This document shows positions 9,253-16,769 of a stretch of DNA of 64,000 nucleotides, piece by piece. A program made the translations under genes and the position numbers. The DNA comes from Streptomyces sp. WM4235 (GTDB lineage Bacteria > Actinomycetota > Actinomycetes > Streptomycetales > Streptomycetaceae), in contig NZ_LGDE01000068.1 of the NCBI RefSeq assembly GCF_001279725.1, positions 1 to 64,000 on the forward strand, given 5' to 3'. Each line of letters starts with the position of its first letter. The stretch's first letter is position 1. A model generated the notes under the pieces. That model saw only the letters and a list, made by a program, of their open reading frames with translations. It did not search any database and was not told the DNA's origin.

Positions 9253-9957
9253 ATGGCCCAGCAGACCCTGCGGTACTGCGATCAGTGCGGGTGCCGGCTC
9301 AGCCAGTACAACCCGGACGGCCTGTGCGCCTCCTGCGCCCGGTCCCGTATCGAGGCCGCCCCCGCACTACCCGTCGTGCCGGAGAGGGTGTGGCAGGACG
9401 CCGGCGTTCAACAGGCCTTCGCCGCCTTGGACTTCGGCAAGGCGAGCCGCTTGATCAGGCAGCGAGGCTCACTGCGCCAGGAGGACATGGCCCGGCTCAC
9501 GGGGTTGAGTCAGGCGTTCTTGTCCATGCTGGAATCGGGCCGCCGCCGCCTCACCAACATCGACAAGATCATCGAGTTCCTCGCAGGCGTCGGCGCCCCC
9601 GCCGAGCTCCTGCGGTTACCACTCCCACGGCCAGTGGGCAGATCGCCTCAGCGGCCCGCGGACCGGTCGGCCGCTGATCTCGACCCGAGTTTGCCCTGGA
9701 CCTCGGCCCGTATGGTGGCGGCACTGGACCACACGGTCGGGTACCTCGCCGAGCAACTCCAGTCGACCCGTCGCAACGAGCACGTTCAAGACGTGCTCGG
9801 CGAGCTCGTACAGGCAGGGCAGAACCCCTACGCTCTGGACGGCCTGCTCGACGCGGAGATCGGCGGGTTCGCCTCCGACGCCCACCGCCGGCCGGCGCTC
9901 GTCGCCCTCGCGCAGAGGCCAAGCACGGCACGGCCTTCCATCGCGCGAACACCGTGA
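9253..9957 (+). CDS. XRE-family protein fused to a HAD remnant (chimeric)
   Basis: 234 residues. GGAGG before the ATG at 9253 favours this start over 9193. A zinc ribbon (CDQCGC, then CASC) occupies residues 10-35, an XRE helix-turn-helix about 75-135 (RQEDMARLTGLSQAFLSMLESG), then a helical stretch. From about nucleotide 9835 the frame reads LLDAEIGGFASDAHRRPALV, which resembles HAD-family phosphatases rather than this regulator. The frame is then lost and ends at an unrelated tail. The real regulator was probably longer and lost its C-terminus in a deletion joining it to a HAD gene. DNA binding may survive. Confidence 0.6.
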   Translation: MAQQTLRYCDQCGCRLSQYNPDGLCASCARSRIEAAPALPVVPERVWQDAGVQQAFAALDFGKASRLIRQRGSLRQEDMARLTGLSQAFLSMLESGRRRLTNIDKIIEFLAGVGAPAELLRLPLPRPVGRSPQRPADRSAADLDPSLPWTSARMVAALDHTVGYLAEQLQSTRRNEHVQDVLGELVQAGQNPYALDGLLDAEIGGFASDAHRRPALVALAQRPSTARPSIARTP

Positions 9958-10145
9958 TCATCGATGATTCCCTCAAGGACGTTCGCACGGGCCTCGAAGG
10001 CGGCGCCCGCGTCATCGGCGTGGCTTCGGGAAGGACCACGACCGCCGAACTCACCCGGGCCGGTGCCGATCTCGTACCCGACTCACTCGTGGACGTCGCA
10101 CGGGTACCGAACGTCATTTGCGAACTCACCACCACGGGTGGGTAG
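9835..10145 (+). pseudogene. HAD-superfamily hydrolase C-terminal remnant, frameshifted
   Basis: The C-terminal third of a phosphoglycolate-phosphatase-like HAD protein. It starts in frame with the XRE gene (AEIGGFASD). After about 9917 it continues one frame over: AKHGTAFHRANTVIIDDS, then KDVRTGLEGGARVIGVASG and TTAELTRAGADLVPDSLVD. The GDxxxDV-type motif 4 appears as DDSLKDV. The N-terminal nucleophile DxD and cap domain are absent, so it cannot be active. Confidence 0.65.
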
Positions 10146-10208
10146 TCGTCACCGCCGAGCACACCCGCCTTCGCTTGAAGAGGCAGTCGATTCCCCCGGA
10201 ACCACGGA

Positions 10209-10680
10209 TCAGCGGCGAGCGGGGGAGGACGTGGCAAGGCCGCCCGAGCCACAGGAGTTGTCGAGCACGCCGTACCGCCACCCCAGCGTGACGAGGCGGG
10301 GATCGTTCAAGGCGTTCCACGGTTTCCTCAGGGCCCGCAGCTTCCTCTCCACCACGTCGGCGGAGTAGTGGCACCGGCGGCCGGTCTCCGCCAATGCAAT
10401 CGCCCAAGGCCGGCCCCAGGGGATCTCCCCGCTCGACTTCGGTCGCCACCGGTGCCGGTGTGACCCGTTCAGCACGGGCCAACTGGCTGGTGACGTAGCA
10501 GGCGTGCACGAGCGCGGTCCGGGTCGCCACACCGGTCTTCGCGTTGCTGTCGGACATCTGGACGTTGACGGTCGCCTTGGAGAGCGTCAGCGCGGCGGCA
10601 ACCTGGGCGCTGGACATCCCCAGGGCCACCCTTTCCGCGATGCGCAACTGGTCTTCAGAGGATGGACAACGGGTCGACAT
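10209..10680 (-). pseudogene. LuxR/NarL-type regulator, apparently frameshifted
   Basis: Reading from the ATG at 10680, a LuxR-type helix-turn-helix is visible (RIAERVALGMSSAQVAAALT, then SKATVNVQMSDSNAKTGVATR, split by Leu). At about 10430-10450 the plausible coding frame changes. One frame over, a well-formed C-terminus continues (GEIPWGRPWAIALAETG, then RALRKPWNALNDPRLVTLGW) and stops at 10209. Staying in the first frame gives an Arg-rich tail unlike a protein. I infer one indel splitting a former gene of about 155 codons; a sequencing error is possible. Confidence 0.45.
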
Positions 10681-10805
10681 CCGGCGCCTGCTCCCCCCGC
10701 ACCGACGCCGAGGCATTCCGGCCGTTGCCGCCCTGGACGCCCGGGCCACCGCATACCTCGTCCGAGTACATTGACCGGGCCACGCCGAGGCATGAGGGGG
10801 AGCGG

Positions 10806-11270
10806 ATGGCAAAGTCGCTGGAAATCGAACCGATCGGCATCGTCGTCGGAGGCCGGACCGAGCCCACGGACGATCACTGGGGTGGTCCCGCGATCATCCG
10901 CCTGAACCCCGACTTCCCGGCGGAGGTCGTCAAGGGCCTGGAGGAGTTCTCACACCTCGTCGTGGTGTGGCACTTCCACAAGGCTTCCCCGGCCGACGTG
11001 GCCCTCCACGCGCGAAGCCCCCGCGGCAACCCGGCCTGGCTGCCCACCGGGACCTTCGTCCACCGCAACCACCGTCGACCGAACCAGCTCGCGCAGTCCT
11101 TCCCGCGACTCGCGAAGGTCGAGGGCCTGGACCTTCACGTCATGGACCTCGACGCGATCGACGGCACCCCCGTCTACGACGTCGCGCCCTACTTCCGAGA
11201 GATGGGACCGCGCGGGGAGGTACGGGAACCGCTCTGGCCCGCCGAGCTGCTGGCGGACTACTGGGAATGA
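10806..11270 (+). CDS. TrmO/YaeB-like tRNA methyltransferase (UPF0066)
   Basis: 154 residues, start at 10806 after GGGGGAG. The IEPIGIV opening and the GLEEFSHLVVVWHFHKA motif identify the UPF0066/TsaA fold. E. coli TrmO uses SAM to N6-methylate t6A37 in threonine tRNAs. Also visible: HARSPRGNP, matching the family's RxPxRPNP segment only loosely, then RPNQLA and VEGLDLHVMDLDAIDGTPVYDVAPYF (broken here by fold, not frame). The loose RSPRGNP loop makes the exact substrate uncertain. Stand-alone gene. Confidence 0.8.
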   Translation: MAKSLEIEPIGIVVGGRTEPTDDHWGGPAIIRLNPDFPAEVVKGLEEFSHLVVVWHFHKASPADVALHARSPRGNPAWLPTGTFVHRNHRRPNQLAQSFPRLAKVEGLDLHVMDLDAIDGTPVYDVAPYFREMGPRGEVREPLWPAELLADYWE

Positions 11271-11532
11271 GAGCAACCGACGTCACCTGATCGACCTGCG
11301 CAGGCCCGGAATCGACAGGCCGGCGCCGCGAAGGTGGGGATGGCGTGTGACTCTCACGAGAGGTCACCGGGTGGGCTTCATAGCCGATACGGATGGAATC
11401 CGGCGTGCCGGTCTGGCAGTCGGGACGGCCGGGGCCGGAACGAACCCGCTCTTGGGGCCCGGGCAGGTGCCACAGGTTGACAACGGAGGCTACTGGAGGG
11501 TGTTCATCCCGATGCTTGAAGGGTAGACCCTG

Positions 11533-11958
11533 ATGGAAATGTTCGGCTTCTATCGTGAAATGCAGCCTGAACCTCAGGGTGTCTTTCACGAGTCGATTCG
11601 AGACAAGGTGAGAAGCGAGGCTCCGTACCCCAAGACGGAGATCAAGGAGTACCTCGAATCCGGCTACCCCATTTTCGACATCATGGAAACGACGCAGGAC
11701 GTCATCGGAGGATCGTTCACGGTGGCCGGCGGTTCCTCTTTGCTGTCCGACGGGCGGTTCGTCTGGCGTGCCGATCTCCCCAAGTACGTCGGCACGTACA
11801 ACCTCGAACTGCCGGGAGAGTTCCTCTCCTTCGCTGCTGAGCATACGTTTTCCGTACCTGCCGCGAGCCACGAGACGCTGCTCGGCATCTCGGTGGCAGC
11901 CGGGCGGGCGCTCGGCTTCCGCGTGGACACCGGCGCCGCGCCCGGCGACGGTGCGTAA
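11533..11958 (+). CDS. Hypothetical protein, 141 residues
   Basis: Not recognised. Starts MEMFGFYREMQPE; GAAGGG lies upstream. Mixed alpha/beta composition, no signal peptide or membrane segment. Sequence such as GYPIFDIMETTQDVIGG and WRADLPKYVGTYNLELPGEF suggests an alternating strand/helix fold, loosely like small immunity proteins. It lies just outside the left end of the mobile element, in the chromosome. Confidence 0.6.
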   Translation: MEMFGFYREMQPEPQGVFHESIRDKVRSEAPYPKTEIKEYLESGYPIFDIMETTQDVIGGSFTVAGGSSLLSDGRFVWRADLPKYVGTYNLELPGEFLSFAAEHTFSVPAASHETLLGISVAAGRALGFRVDTGAAPGDGA

Positions 11959-12031
11959 TCGGACGAGTTCGCCGTCCAAGCGGACCGGGACGCCGGTGAT
12001 GTAACCGGTGCACGGGGGTCCGGACGGACTA

Positions 12032-12216
12032 CTACAGCCAGTCGCGCTTCTTGAAGATGACGTACAGGCTCACGCAGACCACGGCCATCAGCAGGATCGC
12101 GAAGGGGTAGCCGGCCGCCCACTGGAGTTCGGGCATGGTCTCGAAGTTCATGCCGTAGATGGTGCCGACCAGGGTGGGGGCGAAGAGGATGGCGGCCCAG
12201 GCGGAGATCTTCTTGA
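12032..12216 (-). pseudogene. Orphan corA 3' end (displaced by element insertion)
   Basis: Encodes the last ~60 residues of a CorA channel: KKISAWAAILFAPTLV, the GMN signature YGMNFET, a second membrane helix and KKRDWL-stop. The same 185-bp segment ends the intact corA at 55268-55452, with no indels and about 21 mismatches, mostly synonymous. Similarity starts abruptly at 12216. It has no start or N-terminal domain. I read it as the original chromosomal 3' end, separated from corA by the insertion. Confidence 0.85.
12203..12216. other. attL core (putative)
   Basis: The 14-bp sequence GGAGATCTTCTTGA is identical at 12203-12216 and 55439-55452. It marks the point where similarity between the two corA ends stops, so it is the best candidate for the strand-exchange core. 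Confidence 0.65.
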
Positions 12217-12298
12217 AGTCGTCACCCGCACGCCGCTGACCTGCGGAAATTGCCTACACAGACAGTCTGGCCTGCAGCGATCAACCTTTCCGGGTCTT

Positions 12299-13108
12299 TC
12301 ACCCTGCTGCCCTTATATGCAGCCGATTCCCCCCAGCCGCCCCCCAACGAGGCTTCATTCCCCCCAGATTCCCCCCAGCGGAGGTAGCTTGCGGCGGCGG
12401 GTTGCCGCTGGATGGGATCGTGATCTCGGCGGCGGGGATGGCTACACGACGTAGCAACAGGGATGGTACGACCTGGCGATCGCGGACGTCCCTGACTGTC
12501 TCCGAGTCTAGGTTGGATGAGGAGGCTGCATCTCTGTGGGCGATGAGTCTGAGCGACTTGTTGCCGCCGCTGTTGTGGTGCACGAGGGGTGCTGTTGGTG
12601 CGGCGTCGCATAGCAGAGGGGCACCCGTCCTGACAGCTACACAGCTGAAGGGCAGGACTCCAGTCTTGGCGACGGGGAAGGTCAAGGGCTGGCCGGTGAG
12701 TGCGTCGCCGGCCTTCGGGTCCTGCGTACAGACCTTCCAGTTCGACTCTTGGAGGACCCTGCGGCTCTGTACCGCATCCTTCACGGTGATGCTCGCATTT
12801 GCCGGGAGCGTGGAGCGGGCGGCCTTCATCCCCTGGCCGACGAAGTTCGGCATGACGTCGCCCGCTGGCTTCGGGGCGGGCGCGTCCGTGGCGGGGCAAG
12901 CTTCTTCAAGCTTGACCGCACCGAAGTCCACGGCGGTCTTGGTGTCGATGCCTGCTCCCGGTCCTGGGGTCTGGCTACAGACCTCCCAGTTCCGGTCGAG
13001 AGCCTGGAGCCGCTCGCGGCCGAGTGCCTCGTGCGACTTGAGGGCGAAGAAGCCTGCGCGCTGTGCTCTGGCTTCCTCGCTCTCCAAGTTCAGTTGTGGG
13101 TAAGCCAT
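12299..13108 (-). CDS. PASTA-domain protein
   Basis: 269 residues, start at 13108 after CAGGGAG. Two PASTA-like modules are visible: residues 1-60 (ALGRERLQALDRNWEVCSQTP) and ~75-150 (MPNFVGQGMKAARSTL, then ESNWKVCTQDPKAG). Each has the Trp-x-Val-Cys motif seen in Streptomyces PASTA proteins. No signal peptide or membrane helix, so it is probably cytoplasmic here. PASTA modules bind cell-wall fragments or mediate contacts. After about residue 165 the tail looks unlike coding sequence and runs into the integrase-arm repeats, so the true end may once have been earlier. It follows the esterase gene by 17 bp, so they are co-transcribed. Confidence 0.65.
   Translation of the reverse strand: MAYPQLNLESEEARAQRAGFFALKSHEALGRERLQALDRNWEVCSQTPGPGAGIDTKTAVDFGAVKLEEACPATDAPAPKPAGDVMPNFVGQGMKAARSTLPANASITVKDAVQSRRVLQESNWKVCTQDPKAGDALTGQPLTFPVAKTGVLPFSCVAVRTGAPLLCDAAPTAPLVHHNSGGNKSLRLIAHRDAASSSNLDSETVRDVRDRQVVPSLLLRRVAIPAAEITIPSSGNPPPQATSAGGNLGGMKPRWGAAGGNRLHIRAAG
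12326..12378 (+). repeat. Left-end ATTCCCCCCAG direct repeats (integrase arm sites?)
   Basis: Three copies of ATTCCCCCCAG at 12326-12336, 12357-12367 and 12368-12378, the last two back to back. They lie 110-160 bp inside the left core. Two copies of ATTCTCCCCAG lie at the other end (55180-55201) in the same orientation and with the same 11-bp step. Confidence 0.6.
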
Positions 13109-13125
13109 AGACTCCCTGCGAACCG

Positions 13126-14619
13126 TCAGAGGTTCGGCCGTCCCTCCAACTCCGCCCCGAATACGAGCAGGAGCTGGGTGACCGATCGTGTACCCGCTAC
13201 TTGAACCCGGACGCGGTACAGACCGGGCTCCGTCAGTGTCACGCTGGCAGCCAGACAGTCCTCCCTGGTGGACAGGCGTGGCGTTGCCACAACGGCACCC
13301 GTCTCGGTGTTTATGACCTCGCACCTGACCCCGACCGGTCGGTCGCGACCAGTCACTCGCAACTGCCAAGCTCGACCTGCGATGGCTCCCTCGCCGGGCA
13401 GGTCTAGTCCGACTTCGCCAGGCCCCATCGGTGGGCCCGCGTAAGCGCTCTTCTCGGTCAGCACGCCATGGACATAACGGAGTGCAACGTCGTCCTTGGC
13501 CAGGGAGCCGTGTTGCACTGGCAGGTAGACCGGCTTTTCGGCGCCGTGTGTGGCTGCGTCGCGGTACACCGTTCCGTCTCCCCATCGGTCCAACCGCTCC
13601 GGGATGCCGTGCTCGTTGCGCCTCAGGTCCCCGTGCTCTCCAGCAATGAACGACGTGTACTGCGGCTGGACCACGCCGGCCTCGATGCGGACGCTCTGCG
13701 CAGTCGGCTGCGCGACACCTACGACGGCCCGGTGAGCCGGAATGGCCTCCATGTGGTCGAGGCGCATCTTCAGTTGAAAGCGCATCGAGGCCTCTGCGAG
13801 GTAGGGGTCGCCTCCGATCCTGGCCACCGTCTGCGGCGTGAGGCGGGCGACTTCCAAGCCCTCGTCGATGCAACGGTAGTCCGGAAGCAGGTCGTAGATA
13901 CCTGGAAGGGTCACGCTCAGGCGCTGCAGACGATCCAGGACCATGCCGCTGATGCCCCCGGTCCGCCGCCCACCGTTCAGCATCATGGCGGCCTTCGCCG
14001 ATCCAAGAAACGGTGTCCCCAGGGTGACGACAGCACGGGTGTCCCCGTGCAATTCGGGCTGTTGGTAGATGGCAGCCCGGGCAACCAGGCCGCCCATCGA
14101 GTGTGCCACGAAGACCAACTGTGGCATCCGCTCCTCGCACAGCGCACGCAGCGCAGGGGTGGCCAGAACGGTCGCGGTCCAGCCCTCCAGGTGCCGACGT
14201 GCCGCGTCAGCGAGCAACTGCCCGTTGTACTCGACCGGGAGTCTCCAGTCGTAGGGAAACGGCAGAACCGCAGCTGGCGTAGGGACCGTGTCGCGCACCA
14301 TCGTGAGGAGGTCGTGGTAAGGCTCGATGCCATGGATTAGAGGTACCCACGCTGGGATCTGTAGAAGGGCCGACGGCAGCACCCGGGTCCGCCCAGTCCC
14401 GTCCAGCTCGGCCTCGGTCGCCCGAAGCGCATCGAGGCCGCCGCTGTGTCCGAACGCCCGGCCCAGCATGGCTGGCTTCAGCCCCCACAGCAGCTTGCCC
14501 GTCTCCGTCTCTACGAGTTCGCTGCCCATGATTCCCGGAACGACAATGACCGCGTCGGGGGTGACGTCCCGGCTCTGTCGTGCTCCTGGGTACCAGATAC
14601 CACTGGTTGCCTCTTGCAT
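13126..14619 (-). CDS. LCAT-like alpha/beta-hydrolase (esterase/phospholipase)
   Basis: 497 residues. The N-terminal VIVVPGIMGSEL is the lecithin:cholesterol acyltransferase-type oxyanion segment. The nucleophile elbow is AHSMGG near residue 173. A likely acid (WGDGTV, ~348) and histidine (VQHGSLAKDD, ~369) complete a Ser-Asp-His triad. A C-terminal beta-rich domain of ~120 residues follows. No signal peptide is seen, so it would act inside the cell, perhaps on membrane lipids. It is divergent from the caspase-STAND gene with only 44 bp between start codons, and co-directional with the PASTA gene. In this setting an effector that damages membranes on activation is a reasonable inference. Confidence 0.75.
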   Translation of the reverse strand: MQEATSGIWYPGARQSRDVTPDAVIVVPGIMGSELVETETGKLLWGLKPAMLGRAFGHSGGLDALRATEAELDGTGRTRVLPSALLQIPAWVPLIHGIEPYHDLLTMVRDTVPTPAAVLPFPYDWRLPVEYNGQLLADAARRHLEGWTATVLATPALRALCEERMPQLVFVAHSMGGLVARAAIYQQPELHGDTRAVVTLGTPFLGSAKAAMMLNGGRRTGGISGMVLDRLQRLSVTLPGIYDLLPDYRCIDEGLEVARLTPQTVARIGGDPYLAEASMRFQLKMRLDHMEAIPAHRAVVGVAQPTAQSVRIEAGVVQPQYTSFIAGEHGDLRRNEHGIPERLDRWGDGTVYRDAATHGAEKPVYLPVQHGSLAKDDVALRYVHGVLTEKSAYAGPPMGPGEVGLDLPGEGAIAGRAWQLRVTGRDRPVGVRCEVINTETGAVVATPRLSTREDCLAASVTLTEPGLYRVRVQVAGTRSVTQLLLVFGAELEGRPNL

Positions 14620-14663
14620 GCCTCTGCTCCCCCTCCTGTCCGCCGTCCTGCAGACTAGCGCTC

Positions 14664-16769
14664 ATGGACAGTGACAGGAGTGCCGCTCATCCGACGGCCG
14701 GTGGTGCTCGTCGTCGGCTGCTGGCTGTCTCAGTCCAGGGCTACGCAAATGAGGACCCAGAGTTCAGCGAGGGTATGAAGGAGCAGCTCCAGGTTCTGGA
14801 GGGCTGGTGGTGCGACCCGGGGCTCGGTGAGCGGAGCTTCACTCGCGAGGAGGTACCCGACCTGCAGCAGCGCCAGCACGTGGAGGCGTTTCTGAATGAA
14901 TCGGAACTCCGGGATGCCCCCGCCGACGATGCCATCCTCTTCTTCGTTGCAGGGCACGGTGAGGCCAGTCCCGCCGGGAGCCATTTCCTGATGTTGCCGG
15001 GGACTGACCCCCAACGGTTGCTCGCCACTGCCTACCGCACTTCCGACTTGATCGCGGCAGTCCTGGACTCCGAGGCCAAACACGTGCTTGTCATCGTCAA
15101 TACGTGCTACTCCCGCGCAGTCAATATAGGCCTTGCACAACTGACCCACGATCTGAACCAGCCTCGGTCCAACAGCCCCACTCTGGCTGTGCTCGCCGCC
15201 ACTGACGTCGGCACTACGGTCGGAGTCCGCGAGCTGAGTGCACTCCTGGCCCAGGTACACAAGCAGCTGAGCACCTCGGCCGAACTGACGAGTGAGCACC
15301 TGACCTTCGTCGAGTTCATGGAACAGCTGCACGATGCGTCCGAGGCCACCGGATATAAGTCGCCGCATGCGCTGCTGGGCATGAACGGCTCCCGCACACC
15401 ACACCTCTGCCTTCCCAACCCTGGCTACCAGCCCACCACGCGGCTCGTCGCACCGCAGCGCAGCCAGGTTGCCGCGTCGGAGGAGGACCTGCGCTACTGG
15501 ATCAACCGGGCCAGCGGTCGGCCAAACCGAGCGGATCCGGGATGGTACTTCTCAGGGCGCCGGCCCCTCACCAGCGTACTTGCGAGGTTCCTTGAAGCCG
15601 GACCGCCATCGGGGTTCGCGCCCTCGCTGATCGTCACCGGTACGGCAGGAAGTGGAAAGTCTGCGGTGATCGCTCGCGCCGTGACGTTGAGCGACGTCGG
15701 CTTCCGTGCCAACCCGGCCTACTCCGGCGCAATCGCCGGCTCGCCCCCTGACACGGTTCCCCCGGCAGGCTCCATCGACGTCGCGCTTCTCGCCCGCCAG
15801 CGCACAGCCGAGCAGGTCGTCGCTGCGTTCCTTGACGGCCTCGGCCAAGAAGCCCCGGAACCAGAGCCCGGCACTGACCGCCTCACCGACATGCGTGGCC
15901 ACCTGCTGAAGGTCCTGCGTGAGCTCGCGAGCAGCGGTCGCACCACCACGTTCGTCGTCGACGGTTTGGATGAGGCCGACGACCCCTACCTCCTGGTCAG
16001 CCAGGTTGTCGCGCCGCTGGCCCAGGCGGGGCAGGCCGCGCTCCGGCTGGTGATCGGTGTCCGCAGCCACCTCACGAGCGCCGCACCCGGTGCGCCAAGC
16101 ACGGGGGAGCCCGTTCAAGATGTCGCTCTCCTCGACCACGTGAGACAGGCCCTGACTCTGGCAACCGGCACCTCCCGTACCCAGCTCCCACCGATGCAGC
16201 TGCGCACGGATGGCCCGGAGACGACCGCCGACGTTCAGGAGTATCTGCAAGCCTTGCTCGACGACATCCCTGATGCCGCGTTTGACGCCGCGGACGTCGC
16301 ACGCCGGATCACTGCGAGGATCCCGGATGTCTCCTTCCTCGATGCTCGTATTGCCGGTGGGCAGCTTCGCGAACACGAGTCACCCGCAGACTTGCTCACC
16401 GACCCACTATGGTGGGACTCCCTCGGCGGGGGACTGGTCGGGATGCTTCGTCGAGATTTGCGTGAGCTGAGCACTCCGCGACTCACGTCCGAAACAGCCT
16501 TGGCTCTGCTCAGAGCAGCTGCATTCGCCCAGGGGGCCGGAATCCCCTGGGGACCGATCTGGCCGGCCCTCGCCGAAGCCGTCCTGGACCGGCCGCTGCC
16601 AGACTCCGAGTCCGCCATTGTCGGCCTCAGGGCCAGTCGGTTGGTCGGGTACCTGGCCCAGGACACAGAGGACGGCCGCACGGTGCATCGCCTCGCTCAC
16701 GAGCGTCTCGCCGAGGTTCTGCGCAGCGAGCCCCATCTCCTGCACACCTCGGCAATGGAGTCGCAGTGA
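14664..16769 (+). CDS. Caspase-like protease fused to STAND-type ATPase
   Basis: 701 residues from the ATG at 14664. A caspase/metacaspase-like domain (about 15-245) has catalytic His in FFVAGHGE (~97) and catalytic Cys in VIVNTCYSRA (~147). An ATPase follows with Walker A TGTAGSGKSAVIAR (~329) and Walker B TFVVDGLDEAD (~430), then a helical winged region to the end. This is the protease-plus-STAND layout of bacterial defence and programmed-death proteins. The sensor repeats are not in the same chain: a WD40 protein begins in the next frame, overlapping by an ATGA-type junction. Promoter space is shared with the divergent esterase. Start is uncertain because no clear Shine-Dalgarno is seen. 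Confidence 0.8.
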   Translation: MDSDRSAAHPTAGGARRRLLAVSVQGYANEDPEFSEGMKEQLQVLEGWWCDPGLGERSFTREEVPDLQQRQHVEAFLNESELRDAPADDAILFFVAGHGEASPAGSHFLMLPGTDPQRLLATAYRTSDLIAAVLDSEAKHVLVIVNTCYSRAVNIGLAQLTHDLNQPRSNSPTLAVLAATDVGTTVGVRELSALLAQVHKQLSTSAELTSEHLTFVEFMEQLHDASEATGYKSPHALLGMNGSRTPHLCLPNPGYQPTTRLVAPQRSQVAASEEDLRYWINRASGRPNRADPGWYFSGRRPLTSVLARFLEAGPPSGFAPSLIVTGTAGSGKSAVIARAVTLSDVGFRANPAYSGAIAGSPPDTVPPAGSIDVALLARQRTAEQVVAAFLDGLGQEAPEPEPGTDRLTDMRGHLLKVLRELASSGRTTTFVVDGLDEADDPYLLVSQVVAPLAQAGQAALRLVIGVRSHLTSAAPGAPSTGEPVQDVALLDHVRQALTLATGTSRTQLPPMQLRTDGPETTADVQEYLQALLDDIPDAAFDAADVARRITARIPDVSFLDARIAGGQLREHESPADLLTDPLWWDSLGGGLVGMLRRDLRELSTPRLTSETALALLRAAAFAQGAGIPWGPIWPALAEAVLDRPLPDSESAIVGLRASRLVGYLAQDTEDGRTVHRLAHERLAEVLRSEPHLLHTSAMESQ

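Noticed and set aside
12032..12216. Independent small membrane protein gene
   Set aside because: No start codon context, and it matches the corA C-terminus residue for residue; it is a displaced fragment.
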